Origin: Bacteroidota bacterium
Lineage (GTDB): Bacteria > Bacteroidota > Bacteroidia > Chitinophagales > BACL12
Length of the DNA stretch: 64,000 nt
Reading direction: 5' to 3'
Assembly: GCA_016715425.1 (NCBI GenBank)
Contig: JADKAC010000005.1
Location: 930,001-994,000 of the forward strand
The position numbers were made by a program, and so were the translations under genes. Below the pieces are notes generated by a model, which saw nothing but the letters and a program-made list of their open reading frames with translations, did no database searches and was not told the DNA's origin. Below are positions 53,039 to 61,849 of this stretch, piece after piece; position 1 is the stretch's first letter; each line of letters starts with the position of its first letter.

Positions 53039-54469
53039 ATGAAAAAATATTTAATCCTCGCAGCAATTGTTTTACCGTTATTTGTAAATGCGCAAGAAAA
53101 TTTTTGTGGTACACAAACAGATGAAGAACAATTAAGCTGGTTAAGAGAATTTCAACAAAATTATATTCCTTCTGAAATGCGAGGTGGAGATGTGCATTAT
53201 GTTCCTCTTAAAATACATGTAGTGGGAAATGATGAAGGAACTGGTTTTTTAAATGCAAATATTATTATACAAAACATGTGTGATTTAAATGTACAGTTTG
53301 AACCTACGGGTTTTGTATTTTATTTAGATGGTGATTTGGATTATATTTCTAATACATCTTACTATTCACATGATTTTTATACAGGATATAATATGATGGC
53401 TGCACATAATGTGAGTGGTGCTGCCAACCTATATTATGTAAATGATCCTGCCGGAAATTGCGGTTATTTTTCTTATGCAGGTGATGCAGTTGCAATAGCA
53501 AAATCTTGTGGCAATATTGGCAATAGTACTATCGCTCATGAGCTTGGACATTTCTTTAGTTTGCCACATACTTTTTATGGTTGGGAATACGGAACACCTT
53601 CAGCTTCCGATCAAGAAAATGTGGATGGATCTAATTGTGAATCGGCAGGTGATGGCTTTTGCAATACTCCACCAGATTATGCCAGCTACAGATGGAATTG
53701 TTCTGGTCCGCCAGAGTTTACTGATCCCAATGGCGAAACGTTTACACCCGATGGTACTAATATGATGTCGTATGCGGATGATCCTTGTATGGTTCAATTT
53801 AAAGAGGATCAACAAGCAGCTATGCAAGCCAACTTAACCGGACCTAGAAATTATTTATTAAGTGGAGATGATCCTATTTATGTTGATCTTGATTCAGCTA
53901 CTCTTGTTAGTCCAATTACAGGTACTGAAAATTTATATTCTAATTATACTGAATTGAAATGGAATGCAATTCCAAATGCAAAATTTTATGAATTAAGCAT
54001 ATCCTTGAACACTGGGTTTAATGCATTATCATATAACAGATTGATTTCTGACACATCCATAATTCTTACTACACTTAGTGCTGAAAAAAAATATTACTGG
54101 CGTATTCGTCCGGTTGGTGATATAAATTATTGTGAATCCTATTGTGACTACTGGGATTTTTCAACAGGGTATCAGTTAATGGCTGATATAGATGCGAATG
54201 AAAATAATTTTACTGCGCTTTCCATTTATCCTAATCCTGCTGAATCAGGAAATATGTTGAACGTAAGTTTTGTTACTGAACAATTTATTGCTGGCAATAT
54301 TTCTATTATAGATTTTACAGGTAAAACAGTGTATGCACAAGATGTGAATGGTAGCAATGGCATTAATACATTTACAATAGACCTACCTGCATTAGCATCA
54401 GGAGTGTTTGTATTAATGTTGAAGGATTCAACAGGATTAATGTCTACTCAAAAATTTATTTTGAATTAA
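53039..54469 (+). CDS. secreted zinc metalloprotease with T9SS type A sorting domain
   Basis: A 476-residue protein starting at ATG 53039 with signal peptide MKKYLILAAIVLPLFVNA. The zinc site is IAHELGHFFSLPH (HExxHxxxxxH) and the Met-turn is TNMMSYADDPC, which together mark the metzincin group (M43 pappalysin-like). A fibronectin-like region (SNYTELKWNAIPNAKFYELS) follows. The tail, from about residue 395, has the T9SS type A signature SIYPNPAESGNMLNVSF ending in STQKFILN. It is probably secreted through the type IX system and acts outside the cell on proteins. Confidence 0.86.
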   Translation: MKKYLILAAIVLPLFVNAQENFCGTQTDEEQLSWLREFQQNYIPSEMRGGDVHYVPLKIHVVGNDEGTGFLNANIIIQNMCDLNVQFEPTGFVFYLDGDLDYISNTSYYSHDFYTGYNMMAAHNVSGAANLYYVNDPAGNCGYFSYAGDAVAIAKSCGNIGNSTIAHELGHFFSLPHTFYGWEYGTPSASDQENVDGSNCESAGDGFCNTPPDYASYRWNCSGPPEFTDPNGETFTPDGTNMMSYADDPCMVQFKEDQQAAMQANLTGPRNYLLSGDDPIYVDLDSATLVSPITGTENLYSNYTELKWNAIPNAKFYELSISLNTGFNALSYNRLISDTSIILTTLSAEKKYYWRIRPVGDINYCESYCDYWDFSTGYQLMADIDANENNFTALSIYPNPAESGNMLNVSFVTEQFIAGNISIIDFTGKTVYAQDVNGSNGINTFTIDLPALASGVFVLMLKDSTGLMSTQKFILN

Positions 54470-54489
54470 TATCCATTTTAAAATTATTT

Positions 54490-54518
54490 AATGCACTTCT
54501 TATACGGAGTGCATTTTT
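54490..54518. terminator. terminator shared by the metalloprotease and tilS genes
   Basis: AATGCACT / AGTGCATT arms with a ten-base loop, followed by T5A. It begins 20 bases after the metalloprotease stop and overlaps the last codons of the convergent tilS gene. Confidence 0.7.
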
Positions 54519-55843
54519 ATTTTCAGAATATGCGCACTATTTTCTTTTGATACAGATTTGTAATCTTGTCTTAATCCGGAAACCCAAATCACTTTTTCAT
54601 CACAGAGAAATATCCAAGTATTTTCTTTTTCCAAAAGGCTGTATTTTGCATCAGTAAACAAATCGCTGATTTTTTTTCTTGCAGGATTTCCATTTGCTTT
54701 TTTCATACCAACAGGGTATAAATAATCTCCTCGTTTCCATCTGCGTACGGTGATTGGGTAGGTGATATGCAGCATATCGAAACATGCAATAGAATTTCCT
54801 GGTTTGCATGCATTTGGTTTGTTTATTATATAATCAATTTCGAATGATATGTTCCCAACCGAAATTGATTTAGTGGTTTCATTAATAACATATAGCGGAC
54901 TTTCTTTGGTTGAAATTTCATTAATGATTAAAAATTTTCTATCAATAATTATTCTGTGTGTAGAGCTTAAAAATATCTTACCACTACCAAATAAATTCTC
55001 ACTAATTGCAATTACTTGTTCCGCAGAAAACTTGTAGGAATTTAATAATTGAAATAATAAAGACCGTTTATATGCAAGTGCATTTAATGCCGCAATGCTG
55101 AAGAATATATTTTCTCCCTTAGTAATTTTTAATTTCTTTATTTTTCTTGATAGAAATTCTTTTACGATAAATGCCGCTTCATTAAAATTTTGATTTGTCT
55201 GCACAAATGTGGATTCCAATGCGGGATTAATTTCTTTTAAAACTGGTATAACTGTGTTCCGTATTTTATTGCGGGTGTAAATGTTTAATGCATTGGTTGA
55301 ATCTGTGCAGTGTTTAATATTATTTTTCTCTGCAAAAGTTTGCAATCCTTCACGACTTACTTTTAGCAATGGCCTTATGATGTTTCCATTGCGTTTAGGA
55401 ATGCCTTGCATACCATGAATGCCGCTGCCTTTAATTAAATGTAATAATGTGGTTTCGAGATTATCATTGGCATGATGTGCTGTTACAATAAAATCATAAT
55501 GAAATGCTTTGCGAATTTCTTCAAACCATTGATAACGTAAGTTACGGGCAGCTTCTTCAATACTCAATTTATTTTCAAAAGCATATTTTTCTGTTTCAAA
55601 TATTTTGGAAAAGAAAGCAACATCAAAATTTTCAGCAAGTGATTTTACAAATTCTGAATCAGCATCCGAGTAATTTCCACGCAATTGAAAATTACAATGT
55701 ATAATTCCAAATTTGAATGCAGCAGTTTTAAAAAGATGTGCCATTACCACAGAATCTAATCCACCACTTACAGCCAACAAAAATGTTTTACCGTTATACG
55801 GTTGCAGTTCTTGAATGATATGTTTTTGTAAATCTTCAATCAT
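54500..55843 (-). CDS. tilS: tRNA(Ile)-lysidine synthase
   Basis: Adds lysine to C34 of the AUA-decoding tRNA-Ile, an essential step. The N-terminal PP-loop is FLLAVSGGLDSVVMAHLF, then HCNFQLRGNYSDADSEF, EEAARNLRYQWFEE and TAHHANDNLETTLLHLIKGSG, all typical of TilS. The C-terminal part holds the TilS_C domain (VRRWKRGDYLYPVGMK). The ATG at 55843 (MIEDLQKHI) is preferred because it overlaps the stop of the TPR gene (ATGATTGA) and leaves the usual length before SGG. Two other in-frame ATGs at 55864 and 55855 would add up to seven residues. Confidence 0.93.
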   Translation of the reverse strand: MIEDLQKHIIQELQPYNGKTFLLAVSGGLDSVVMAHLFKTAAFKFGIIHCNFQLRGNYSDADSEFVKSLAENFDVAFFSKIFETEKYAFENKLSIEEAARNLRYQWFEEIRKAFHYDFIVTAHHANDNLETTLLHLIKGSGIHGMQGIPKRNGNIIRPLLKVSREGLQTFAEKNNIKHCTDSTNALNIYTRNKIRNTVIPVLKEINPALESTFVQTNQNFNEAAFIVKEFLSRKIKKLKITKGENIFFSIAALNALAYKRSLLFQLLNSYKFSAEQVIAISENLFGSGKIFLSSTHRIIIDRKFLIINEISTKESPLYVINETTKSISVGNISFEIDYIINKPNACKPGNSIACFDMLHITYPITVRRWKRGDYLYPVGMKKANGNPARKKISDLFTDAKYSLLEKENTWIFLCDEKVIWVSGLRQDYKSVSKENSAHILKIKMHSV

Positions 55844-56180
55844 CAAATTCGACATCGTAGTCATTTAAAATTTCATTCTTTGCTGATAATAATTCGGAAT
55901 ATGCATGATGATCTTCCAATCGTTTTGTTATCAATAAACCACTATCATATATTTTAATTGCATCATCTTTTTTCTGTAGCCTTACATACAATTTTCCGAG
56001 ATGATAATAAGTGCCTGTATATTCCGGATGATTATCAATTAAATAATTGAAATACTGTAATGCTGCATTAAAATCTTCATTCTTTATATATTCTAACGCA
56101 ATACAATAATTTAAAAAAGCATCCTCCGGAGATTGCTCCAGAAACTGTAGTAGTTGTTCTAATCTGTTGATATTATTCAT
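55836..56180 (-). CDS. small tetratricopeptide-repeat protein
   Basis: A 114-residue protein made of about three TPR units: ALEYIKNEDFNAALQYFNYLI, YTGTYYHLGKLYVRLQKKDDAIKIY and HHAYSELLSAKNEIL. It has no signal peptide and is cytoplasmic. It ends in an acidic tail (DYDVEFDD). It overlaps the tilS start by eight bases, so translation of tilS is probably coupled to it. The binding partner is unknown. Confidence 0.83.
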   Translation of the reverse strand: MNNINRLEQLLQFLEQSPEDAFLNYCIALEYIKNEDFNAALQYFNYLIDNHPEYTGTYYHLGKLYVRLQKKDDAIKIYDSGLLITKRLEDHHAYSELLSAKNEILNDYDVEFDD

Positions 56181-56199
56181 TTTTTTTGGCTTATTTGCC

Positions 56200-56207
56200 T
56201 ATCTTTG
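56200..56207 (+). promoter_or_regulatory. Bacteroidota -7 promoter element (TATCTTTG) of the etf operon
   Basis: TATCTTTG is an exact TAnnTTTG match, 38 bases before the etfB ATG at 56246, in the gap between divergent genes. No -33 TTG with good spacing was seen. Confidence 0.5.
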
Positions 56208-56245
56208 TACCCGATTTAAAGAAGCAATTTTAATCAAATAAATTT

Positions 56246-56986
56246 ATGAAAATTCTGGTTTGTATTAGTAAAGTACCTGATACCACAGCAAAAATCTCAT
56301 TTAAGGATAATGGAACAAAATTTAATGAAGATAAAGTCCAGTTTATTATTAATCCTTATGATGAATGGTATGCATTGGTAAGGGCAATTGAATTAAAGGA
56401 ATCAAATGGCGGCACTGTAACAGTGGTAAATGTTGGACCTGTAGAAAATGAACAATATATCCGCAAAGCATTAGCCTTAGGTGCTGATGATGCAGTGCGT
56501 ATTGATGTGGATCCGCAAGATGCATTTCAAACTGCAGAAAATATTGCAAACTATGCGAAGTCTAATTCCTTTGATCTAATTCTTACCGGAAAAGAAACGA
56601 TTGATTACAACGGTGGAGTAGTGGGTGGATTTATTGCTGCAATTGCAGATTTACCTTATGTTTCTTTTGCATCTAAATTAGAAATGCAGAATAATACATT
56701 GCATATTGAAAGAGAAATTGAAGGTGTTGTAGAAATTGTTGAATTAGAAATGCCATGTGTTATCAGTGCTCAAAAAGGAATGGCTGAAGCACGCATTCCA
56801 AACATGCGTGGAATATTAGCATCTAAAACAAAACCACTTCAAGTGATGGCAGCAAATGCTGTATCGCCGGAAGTGCAATCTGTTCATTTTACTTTGCCAC
56901 CTGCAAAAGAAAGTTGTAAAATGATTTCCGCAGAAAACCCGGAAGAGTTAATTACCTTATTACATAACGAAGCTAAAGTAATCTGA
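56246..56986 (+). CDS. etfB: electron transfer flavoprotein beta subunit
   Basis: With EtfA it forms the AMP- and FAD-containing carrier that takes electrons from acyl-CoA dehydrogenases. The 246-residue protein starts MKILVCISKVPDTTAKISF, followed by FIINPYDEWYALVRAIELKE and the ETF-beta signature region with GKETIDYNGGVVGGFIAA and MPCVISAQKGMAEARIP. It is full length. The alpha-subunit gene follows four bases later. No ETF:quinone oxidoreductase or acyl-CoA dehydrogenase is in the window. Confidence 0.94.
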   Translation: MKILVCISKVPDTTAKISFKDNGTKFNEDKVQFIINPYDEWYALVRAIELKESNGGTVTVVNVGPVENEQYIRKALALGADDAVRIDVDPQDAFQTAENIANYAKSNSFDLILTGKETIDYNGGVVGGFIAAIADLPYVSFASKLEMQNNTLHIEREIEGVVEIVELEMPCVISAQKGMAEARIPNMRGILASKTKPLQVMAANAVSPEVQSVHFTLPPAKESCKMISAENPEELITLLHNEAKVI

Positions 56987-56990
56987 TAAA

Positions 56991-57959
56991 ATGTCTGTAT
57001 TAATATTTGTTGATCATCATAATGGTACGTTTAAGAAAAATGCTTTTGAGGTAATTACTTACGGCCGACAAATTGCTCAAAAAAATGCGCAGGAAATAAC
57101 TGTTGTTGTTTTGGGAAAATTAGAATCCGGTGAGATTGAAAAATTAGGAAAGTACGGTGCTGGAAAAGTGAAGCATGTTTCCGATGAACGTTTAAATACG
57201 ATGACTCCAAAATCTTATTCTAAAGCAATTACAACAATTGCTAAATCCTGTGGCGCATCCACTATTATTCTCTCCAACAATTCCATTGGAAAAAGTATCG
57301 GGCCGGCAATTGCTGTTGCTATGGATGCTTCATTATTATCCGGAGTTTCTACCACACAAGATGCAGATGCACATTTTACAAAAACAGTATATAGTGGTAA
57401 AGCAAGTGTTGCATTAAAACCAATGAAATCAAATTTGGTAATCACACTCAATCCTAATTCAATTATAACAGAAGAGATTGAAAATACTGTTTCTGTAGAG
57501 GATGTGAAAGTTGAATTAAGTGCTACTGATTTTGATTATAAAATTGTAGAAATTAAGGCGGAGTCGATGGATCATATTCCACTACCTGATGCAGACCTTG
57601 TTGTTTCTGCCGGTCGTGGCCTGAAAGGTCCTGAAAACTGGGGGATAATAGAGGATTTAGCAAATGCAATTGGGGCAACTACTGCATGCTCTCGACCTGT
57701 GGCTGATATCGGATGGAGGCCGCATCATGAACATGTGGGTCAAACTGGTTTAACAATAAAGCCTTCTCTGTATATTGCAATTGGAATTTCCGGCGCCATT
57801 CAGCATCTTGCTGGTGTTAACCAAAGTAAATGTATTGTGGTAATTAATAAAGATCCCGAAGCTCCTTTCTTTAAAGCGGCTGATTATGGAATAGTGGGCG
57901 ATGCATTTGAGATTGTGCCTAAACTCACTCAGGCAGTTTTGAAACTTAAAGGAAAATAA
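56991..57959 (+). CDS. etfA: electron transfer flavoprotein alpha subunit
   Basis: A 322-residue subunit that binds FAD. The N-terminal half has SVLIFVDHHNGTFKKNAFEV and the C-terminal FAD domain has DLVVSAGRGLKGPENWGIIE, ATTACSRPVADIGWRPHHEH, VGQTGLTIKPSLYIAIGISG and AIQHLAGVNQSKCIVVINKD. The last stretch is the conserved ETF-alpha signature. It is complete and sits directly after etfB, in the same probable transcript. Confidence 0.95.
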   Translation: MSVLIFVDHHNGTFKKNAFEVITYGRQIAQKNAQEITVVVLGKLESGEIEKLGKYGAGKVKHVSDERLNTMTPKSYSKAITTIAKSCGASTIILSNNSIGKSIGPAIAVAMDASLLSGVSTTQDADAHFTKTVYSGKASVALKPMKSNLVITLNPNSIITEEIENTVSVEDVKVELSATDFDYKIVEIKAESMDHIPLPDADLVVSAGRGLKGPENWGIIEDLANAIGATTACSRPVADIGWRPHHEHVGQTGLTIKPSLYIAIGISGAIQHLAGVNQSKCIVVINKDPEAPFFKAADYGIVGDAFEIVPKLTQAVLKLKGK

Positions 57960-58004
57960 TAAGATTCAGAAGTTATTTAAATTTATAACTTCGCTAAGCA
58001 CAAT

Positions 58005-58619
58005 ATGCGTAAAATAGAACTTCAGATTGCCGGCCTTACCAATACTTTAACACAATCGCAGAGTTATGCTGTTATGCTAAATGAAGTGAACGGCAGTCGC
58101 AATTTACCAATTGTAATTGGAGCATTCGAAGCACAGGCAATTGCAGTTGCTTTAGAAAATGTTACTATCAATCGCCCATTATCCCATGACCTTATAAAAA
58201 ATATTTTTGGAGTTTTTGAAATTCGCTTAAATGAAATCCTGATAGATAATTTGCAGGATGGGATATTTTTCGCAAAACTTATCTGCGAACATGAAGGAAA
58301 TATTTTTGAAATTGACTCCCGCACATCCGATGCTATTGCATTAGCTGTGAGATTTAAGTGTCCAATTTTTGTGTATGAATTTATAATTGATACGGCAGGT
58401 AATGTTGGTCATGCAGAAGATGAAGCTATTGACGAACCAGACGTTGCCGAAACAGAAGAGTCCATGCCAGAGCAAATCCCAAGCCCACCTATCAGGGATA
58501 TCACTATTTTACCTTTAAAGGAATTGAAGGAAAAACTTCAAGAAACTTTAGACAAAGAAAATTACGAACTCGCTGCCCGCATTCGTGATGAAATTGAAAA
58601 ACGCCGGAAGAAAAAATAA
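58005..58619 (+). CDS. bifunctional nuclease family protein (DUF151) with UvrB/UvrC motif
   Basis: A 204-residue two-part protein. Residues 1-130 form the DUF151/BFN domain (YAVMLNEVNGSRNLPIVIGA, FEAQAIAVALENV, RPLSHDLIKNIF, SRTSDAIALAVRF), which in plant homologues has DNase/RNase activity. An acidic, proline-rich linker follows (about 140-165). The C-terminal UvrB/UvrC motif (LKEKLQETLDKENYELAARI then RDEIE) is the small helical hairpin used for binding UvrB-like partners. The fusion is common in Bacteroidota. Its role in repair or RNA turnover is not established. Confidence 0.88.
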   Translation: MRKIELQIAGLTNTLTQSQSYAVMLNEVNGSRNLPIVIGAFEAQAIAVALENVTINRPLSHDLIKNIFGVFEIRLNEILIDNLQDGIFFAKLICEHEGNIFEIDSRTSDAIALAVRFKCPIFVYEFIIDTAGNVGHAEDEAIDEPDVAETEESMPEQIPSPPIRDITILPLKELKEKLQETLDKENYELAARIRDEIEKRRKKK

Positions 58620-58673
58620 TTCCACCATCGTTTTCAATAATCTATTAATTCTATATTCGTGGTTTAAATTATT

Positions 58674-59990
58674 ATGGTAGAAAATATATATAGAGGATTA
58701 ATAGGTATTCTTTTCCTTATTTCTGTTTGCTACTTATTGAGCAATAATCGCAAAGCAATTGATTGGAAACTTGTATTATCAGGAATAGGAATTCAATTGT
58801 TATTTGGCTTACTTGTTTTAAAAACCCCCGGAGTTTATCAAGCCTTTTCGTGGGTGAGTGGATTCTTCGTGAAAATTATTGAATTTACAGATGCAGGTGC
58901 CACATTTGTTCTGGGTAAATGGCCGGCTATCACGCAAGTAATGGATGGTGAAAATAATAAAATTGTAACCGTAGGATTTGTGTTTGCTTTCAAAGTATTG
59001 CCCACCATTTTATTTTTCTCAGCGCTTACTTCTGTATTATATTTTTTGGGAATTCTTCAAAAGATTGTTTGGTTCTTTGCCTGGATTATGAGTAAAACAA
59101 TGCGCATGTCCGGTGCAGAAAGCTTATCCGCATCTGCTAATATTTTCATTGGACAAACTGAAGCGCCCTTGTTGATTAAACCGTATTTATCCGGAATGAC
59201 AAAAAGTGAAATGTTATGTGTGATGACTGGCGGCATGGCTACAATTGCAGGTGGAGTAATGGCGGCGTACATTCAATTTTTAGGAGGTGATGATCCGGTA
59301 CAGCAACAAATATTTGCTACACATTTATTAGCAGCTTCTGTAATGAGTGCACCCGCTGCAGTAGTAGCATCTAAAATGTTGTTTCCACAAACTGAAAACG
59401 TGGATAAAACAATAACTGTTGGAAAGGAAAAAATTGGTGTGAATGTTTTAGATGCTCTGAGTAACGGAACTACGGATGGACTAAAATTAGCGGCAAATGT
59501 GGGTGCTATGTTAATCACCTTTATAGCTGCTATGGCAATGCTAAATTATTTCTGTCATGATTTAATTGGTGAATGGACTGGTTTAAATAAAATCATTTCT
59601 GATAATTCGGATTATGATGGTTTAACACTGCAATATTTGTTCGGGCAATTATTTGCACCTGTAGCATGGTTAATCGGAACACCTTCAGTAGATATTTTTT
59701 ATATCGGACAATTATTGGGAGAAAAAACTATCATCAACGAATTTGTTGCTTATGGTTCTTTAGGAAATTTAAAAGAAAGTGGTTTGATTGAAAACGAAAA
59801 GAGTATTATAATAGCGACCTATGCACTCTGTGGATTTAGTAATTTTTCATCCATCGGAATTCAGATTGGAGGTATAGGAGCACTTGCTCCGAACCAAAGA
59901 GCAAATCTTGCAAGTCTTGGAATAAAAGCGTTAATAGGAGGAACAGTTGCATGTTTTTTAACAGCATCTATTGCGGGTATGTTATCTTAG
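58674..59990 (+). CDS. concentrative nucleoside transporter (NupC/CNT family)
   Basis: A 438-residue inner-membrane protein with many hydrophobic helices. CNT landmarks are FKVLPTILFFSALTSVLYFLG, GAESLSASANIFIGQTEAPLL (nucleoside-binding helix), MTGGMATIAGGVMAAYI, and the C-terminal YALCGFSNFSSIGIQIGGIGAL. It probably imports nucleosides with H+ or Na+. The following small gene starts five bases after its stop. Confidence 0.93.
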   Translation: MVENIYRGLIGILFLISVCYLLSNNRKAIDWKLVLSGIGIQLLFGLLVLKTPGVYQAFSWVSGFFVKIIEFTDAGATFVLGKWPAITQVMDGENNKIVTVGFVFAFKVLPTILFFSALTSVLYFLGILQKIVWFFAWIMSKTMRMSGAESLSASANIFIGQTEAPLLIKPYLSGMTKSEMLCVMTGGMATIAGGVMAAYIQFLGGDDPVQQQIFATHLLAASVMSAPAAVVASKMLFPQTENVDKTITVGKEKIGVNVLDALSNGTTDGLKLAANVGAMLITFIAAMAMLNYFCHDLIGEWTGLNKIISDNSDYDGLTLQYLFGQLFAPVAWLIGTPSVDIFYIGQLLGEKTIINEFVAYGSLGNLKESGLIENEKSIIIATYALCGFSNFSSIGIQIGGIGALAPNQRANLASLGIKALIGGTVACFLTASIAGMLS

Positions 59991-59994
59991 CGCA

Positions 59995-60240
59995 ATGTAT
60001 CAATTTATAACAAGTATTACTTTCGAAATTGTACTGATAATAGTTTTTGGAGCTGGTTTTTTTGTAATGCGTGGTAATTTAAAAATTGGTGAACCCACTG
60101 CAGATTTTGAGGATTGGAGATTGAAGAATGGAAGATTAATCCGTTCAATTTGTATTATGACTATAATTGTATTAGCGGCATCTATTATTTCTAAATATAT
60201 GCAATTTACTTATGTACCCCCCACACAGTTGCAACGATAA
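59995..60240 (+). CDS. small membrane protein, 81 aa
   Basis: Starts at ATG 59995 (MYQFITSITFEIVLIIVFGA), five bases after the transporter's stop. It has two transmembrane segments (about 7-25 and 52-69) joined by a hydrophilic loop (LKIGEPTADFEDWRLKNG). An in-frame TTG at 59971 would add eight residues inside the transporter gene and is less likely. The family is not recognised. The tight spacing to the transporter gene and to the next gene (six bases) suggests an operon. Confidence 0.6.
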   Translation: MYQFITSITFEIVLIIVFGAGFFVMRGNLKIGEPTADFEDWRLKNGRLIRSICIMTIIVLAASIISKYMQFTYVPPTQLQR

Positions 60241-60246
60241 TATTTT

Positions 60247-60882
60247 ATGCAAAAGAGATTCATCATATTCATTTTAATTATTTCAATTCCCCAGTTTCTA
60301 TTGGCCGGCAACAATGAAAATATTTTTTATTTATTGACGGATAATGCTGCCGAATCATTCATGGGTGATACATCAAAATTTCAATTTGATACTGCCTCAT
60401 ATTCTAATAATGAGAAGCTTGCCAATTATGTGGGTAATGATGGCTTATCAATGCGCTATCCTACTAATTGGGAAAGAGATTATCGCAGCACGGATGATAT
60501 TATGCTTTACCTGCGCCCATACGACAAGAGTGCACCGTATGTTTTTAGAGAACAAATTTCTATAACCAGTGAAGGCTTACTGAATGAAAACCAAAATATT
60601 GAAGATTATGCCGAGATGATATTGAATATAACGGTAGATACCTGGAGTAAATACAGCGTAGAAGTTTTAAAGGAAGCAAATGAAAAATTTGAACTGAATG
60701 GTATGTCTGCCTTTCGAGTAATTACAGTTTTACCTCGCTTATCGCAGAAGCATTTAATGGTTTTTTTTAAATACAATGCAAAAGCATACACTGTTGAGTT
60801 TATAGCAACAGATGCCACCTTTGATGATACCGTTGAAATGGCTTGGAAATTTATTAATTCGCTTGGCTTTGTGGAGAAGTAA
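60247..60882 (+). CDS. exported PsbP/DcrB-like protein
   Basis: A 211-residue protein with a signal peptide (MQKRFIIFILIISIPQFLLA). The mature domain has the sequence GNDGLSMRYPTNWERDYRS and later FELNGMSAFRVITVLP and MVFFKYNAKAYTVEFIATD, followed by a closing helix (VEMAWKFINSLGFVEK). This order resembles the PsbP/Mog1/DcrB fold, in which many bacterial members are lipoproteins of unknown role. The last 29 bases overlap the convergent lipoprotein gene. The function is uncertain. Confidence 0.6.
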   Translation: MQKRFIIFILIISIPQFLLAGNNENIFYLLTDNAAESFMGDTSKFQFDTASYSNNEKLANYVGNDGLSMRYPTNWERDYRSTDDIMLYLRPYDKSAPYVFREQISITSEGLLNENQNIEDYAEMILNITVDTWSKYSVEVLKEANEKFELNGMSAFRVITVLPRLSQKHLMVFFKYNAKAYTVEFIATDATFDDTVEMAWKFINSLGFVEK

Positions 60883-61819
60883 AAAATTGTTTTGTATAAG
60901 GATGATTACTGAAAAAATTGTAAAGTCTTATTGCTTCTTTTGATCTGCCTTTAGCCGTTGGGTGAATTCCTCCTTTGGCCGCATCATCACAATCCCATTT
61001 GTAATTATAACTATCACCTGTTTCACCATTTGTCCATAGCATTGGTCCCCAATCTATAAATGGTATGTCTGAATATGTATAATCGGTTAAGCTTTGCAAT
61101 TGTCGTTCAATTAAAAATTTTACAGCCCAGCTTGTATAATAAGCCGTGGGTTCTGCTAATAATTGCGGCCCATTGTTATCAATATATCCGGCAAAAGTTC
61201 TGTCAGAGAGAAATACAATTTTAATGTTGGGATATTTTTGTTTAATCATTAATAACAGCGTGTGATATTTATCTGCTAATGCAATGCTTTGTTTAGGAAA
61301 TTCTAACGAAGCTGATTGCATATCGCCCGTGCTAATCCATATTAATTGAATTTGGGCATTTGATAAACCTACATTGCTTAAATCAAGAATTGCCTTTCTC
61401 CAATATCCGGAACCTTCATCCAGCATTGCGTTAATATCCATTCCTCCTTGCGCTCCAATCCCGATAGTTAAATGGGGGTCTAAATCTTTCATTGTACAAA
61501 TCAATTTAAACACATTACCAGTCATTGCAGCGGTGCTGAATCCCAATATCATAAAACCAATTTTGCCATTTATTGAATCAATGTGTCCATTAATATCAAT
61601 TGGGAAAATAGCATTAAATAATTGTATTCCTTTTTTATAATGAGCAAGGGGAATTGCATTTTGCCCATTGGGGTATTTCCCTCCGTTATAATTATTAAAT
61701 GTATCATTTTTTAAATCCGCCAGCGGAATAAAAGAAGTGGAAACACCCTTACAATTCTGAATAGAATCAGATAGATTGCAACTCATTAAAACCAAAAGAA
61801 TAATACTCAGATATTTCAT
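60854..61819 (-). CDS. lipoprotein, SGNH-hydrolase-like
   Basis: A 321-residue protein with a lipobox (LLVLMSC, Cys14), so it is probably a membrane-attached lipoprotein. GFMILGFSTAAMTGNVFKL resembles the block I Ser region of SGNH hydrolases (GxSxxA), GIGAQGGMDINAML resembles block II/III, and CDDAAKGGIHPTAKGR has the DxxH-like end. A carbohydrate esterase or related activity is possible, but the usual GDS motif is not clear. The 3' end overlaps the previous gene by 29 bases on the other strand. Confidence 0.6.
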   Translation of the reverse strand: MKYLSIILLVLMSCNLSDSIQNCKGVSTSFIPLADLKNDTFNNYNGGKYPNGQNAIPLAHYKKGIQLFNAIFPIDINGHIDSINGKIGFMILGFSTAAMTGNVFKLICTMKDLDPHLTIGIGAQGGMDINAMLDEGSGYWRKAILDLSNVGLSNAQIQLIWISTGDMQSASLEFPKQSIALADKYHTLLLMIKQKYPNIKIVFLSDRTFAGYIDNNGPQLLAEPTAYYTSWAVKFLIERQLQSLTDYTYSDIPFIDWGPMLWTNGETGDSYNYKWDCDDAAKGGIHPTAKGRSKEAIRLYNFFSNHPYTKQFFTSPQSQAN

Positions 61820-61849
61820 CCGCTTAAAAATTATTCTAAAAGTTACTAT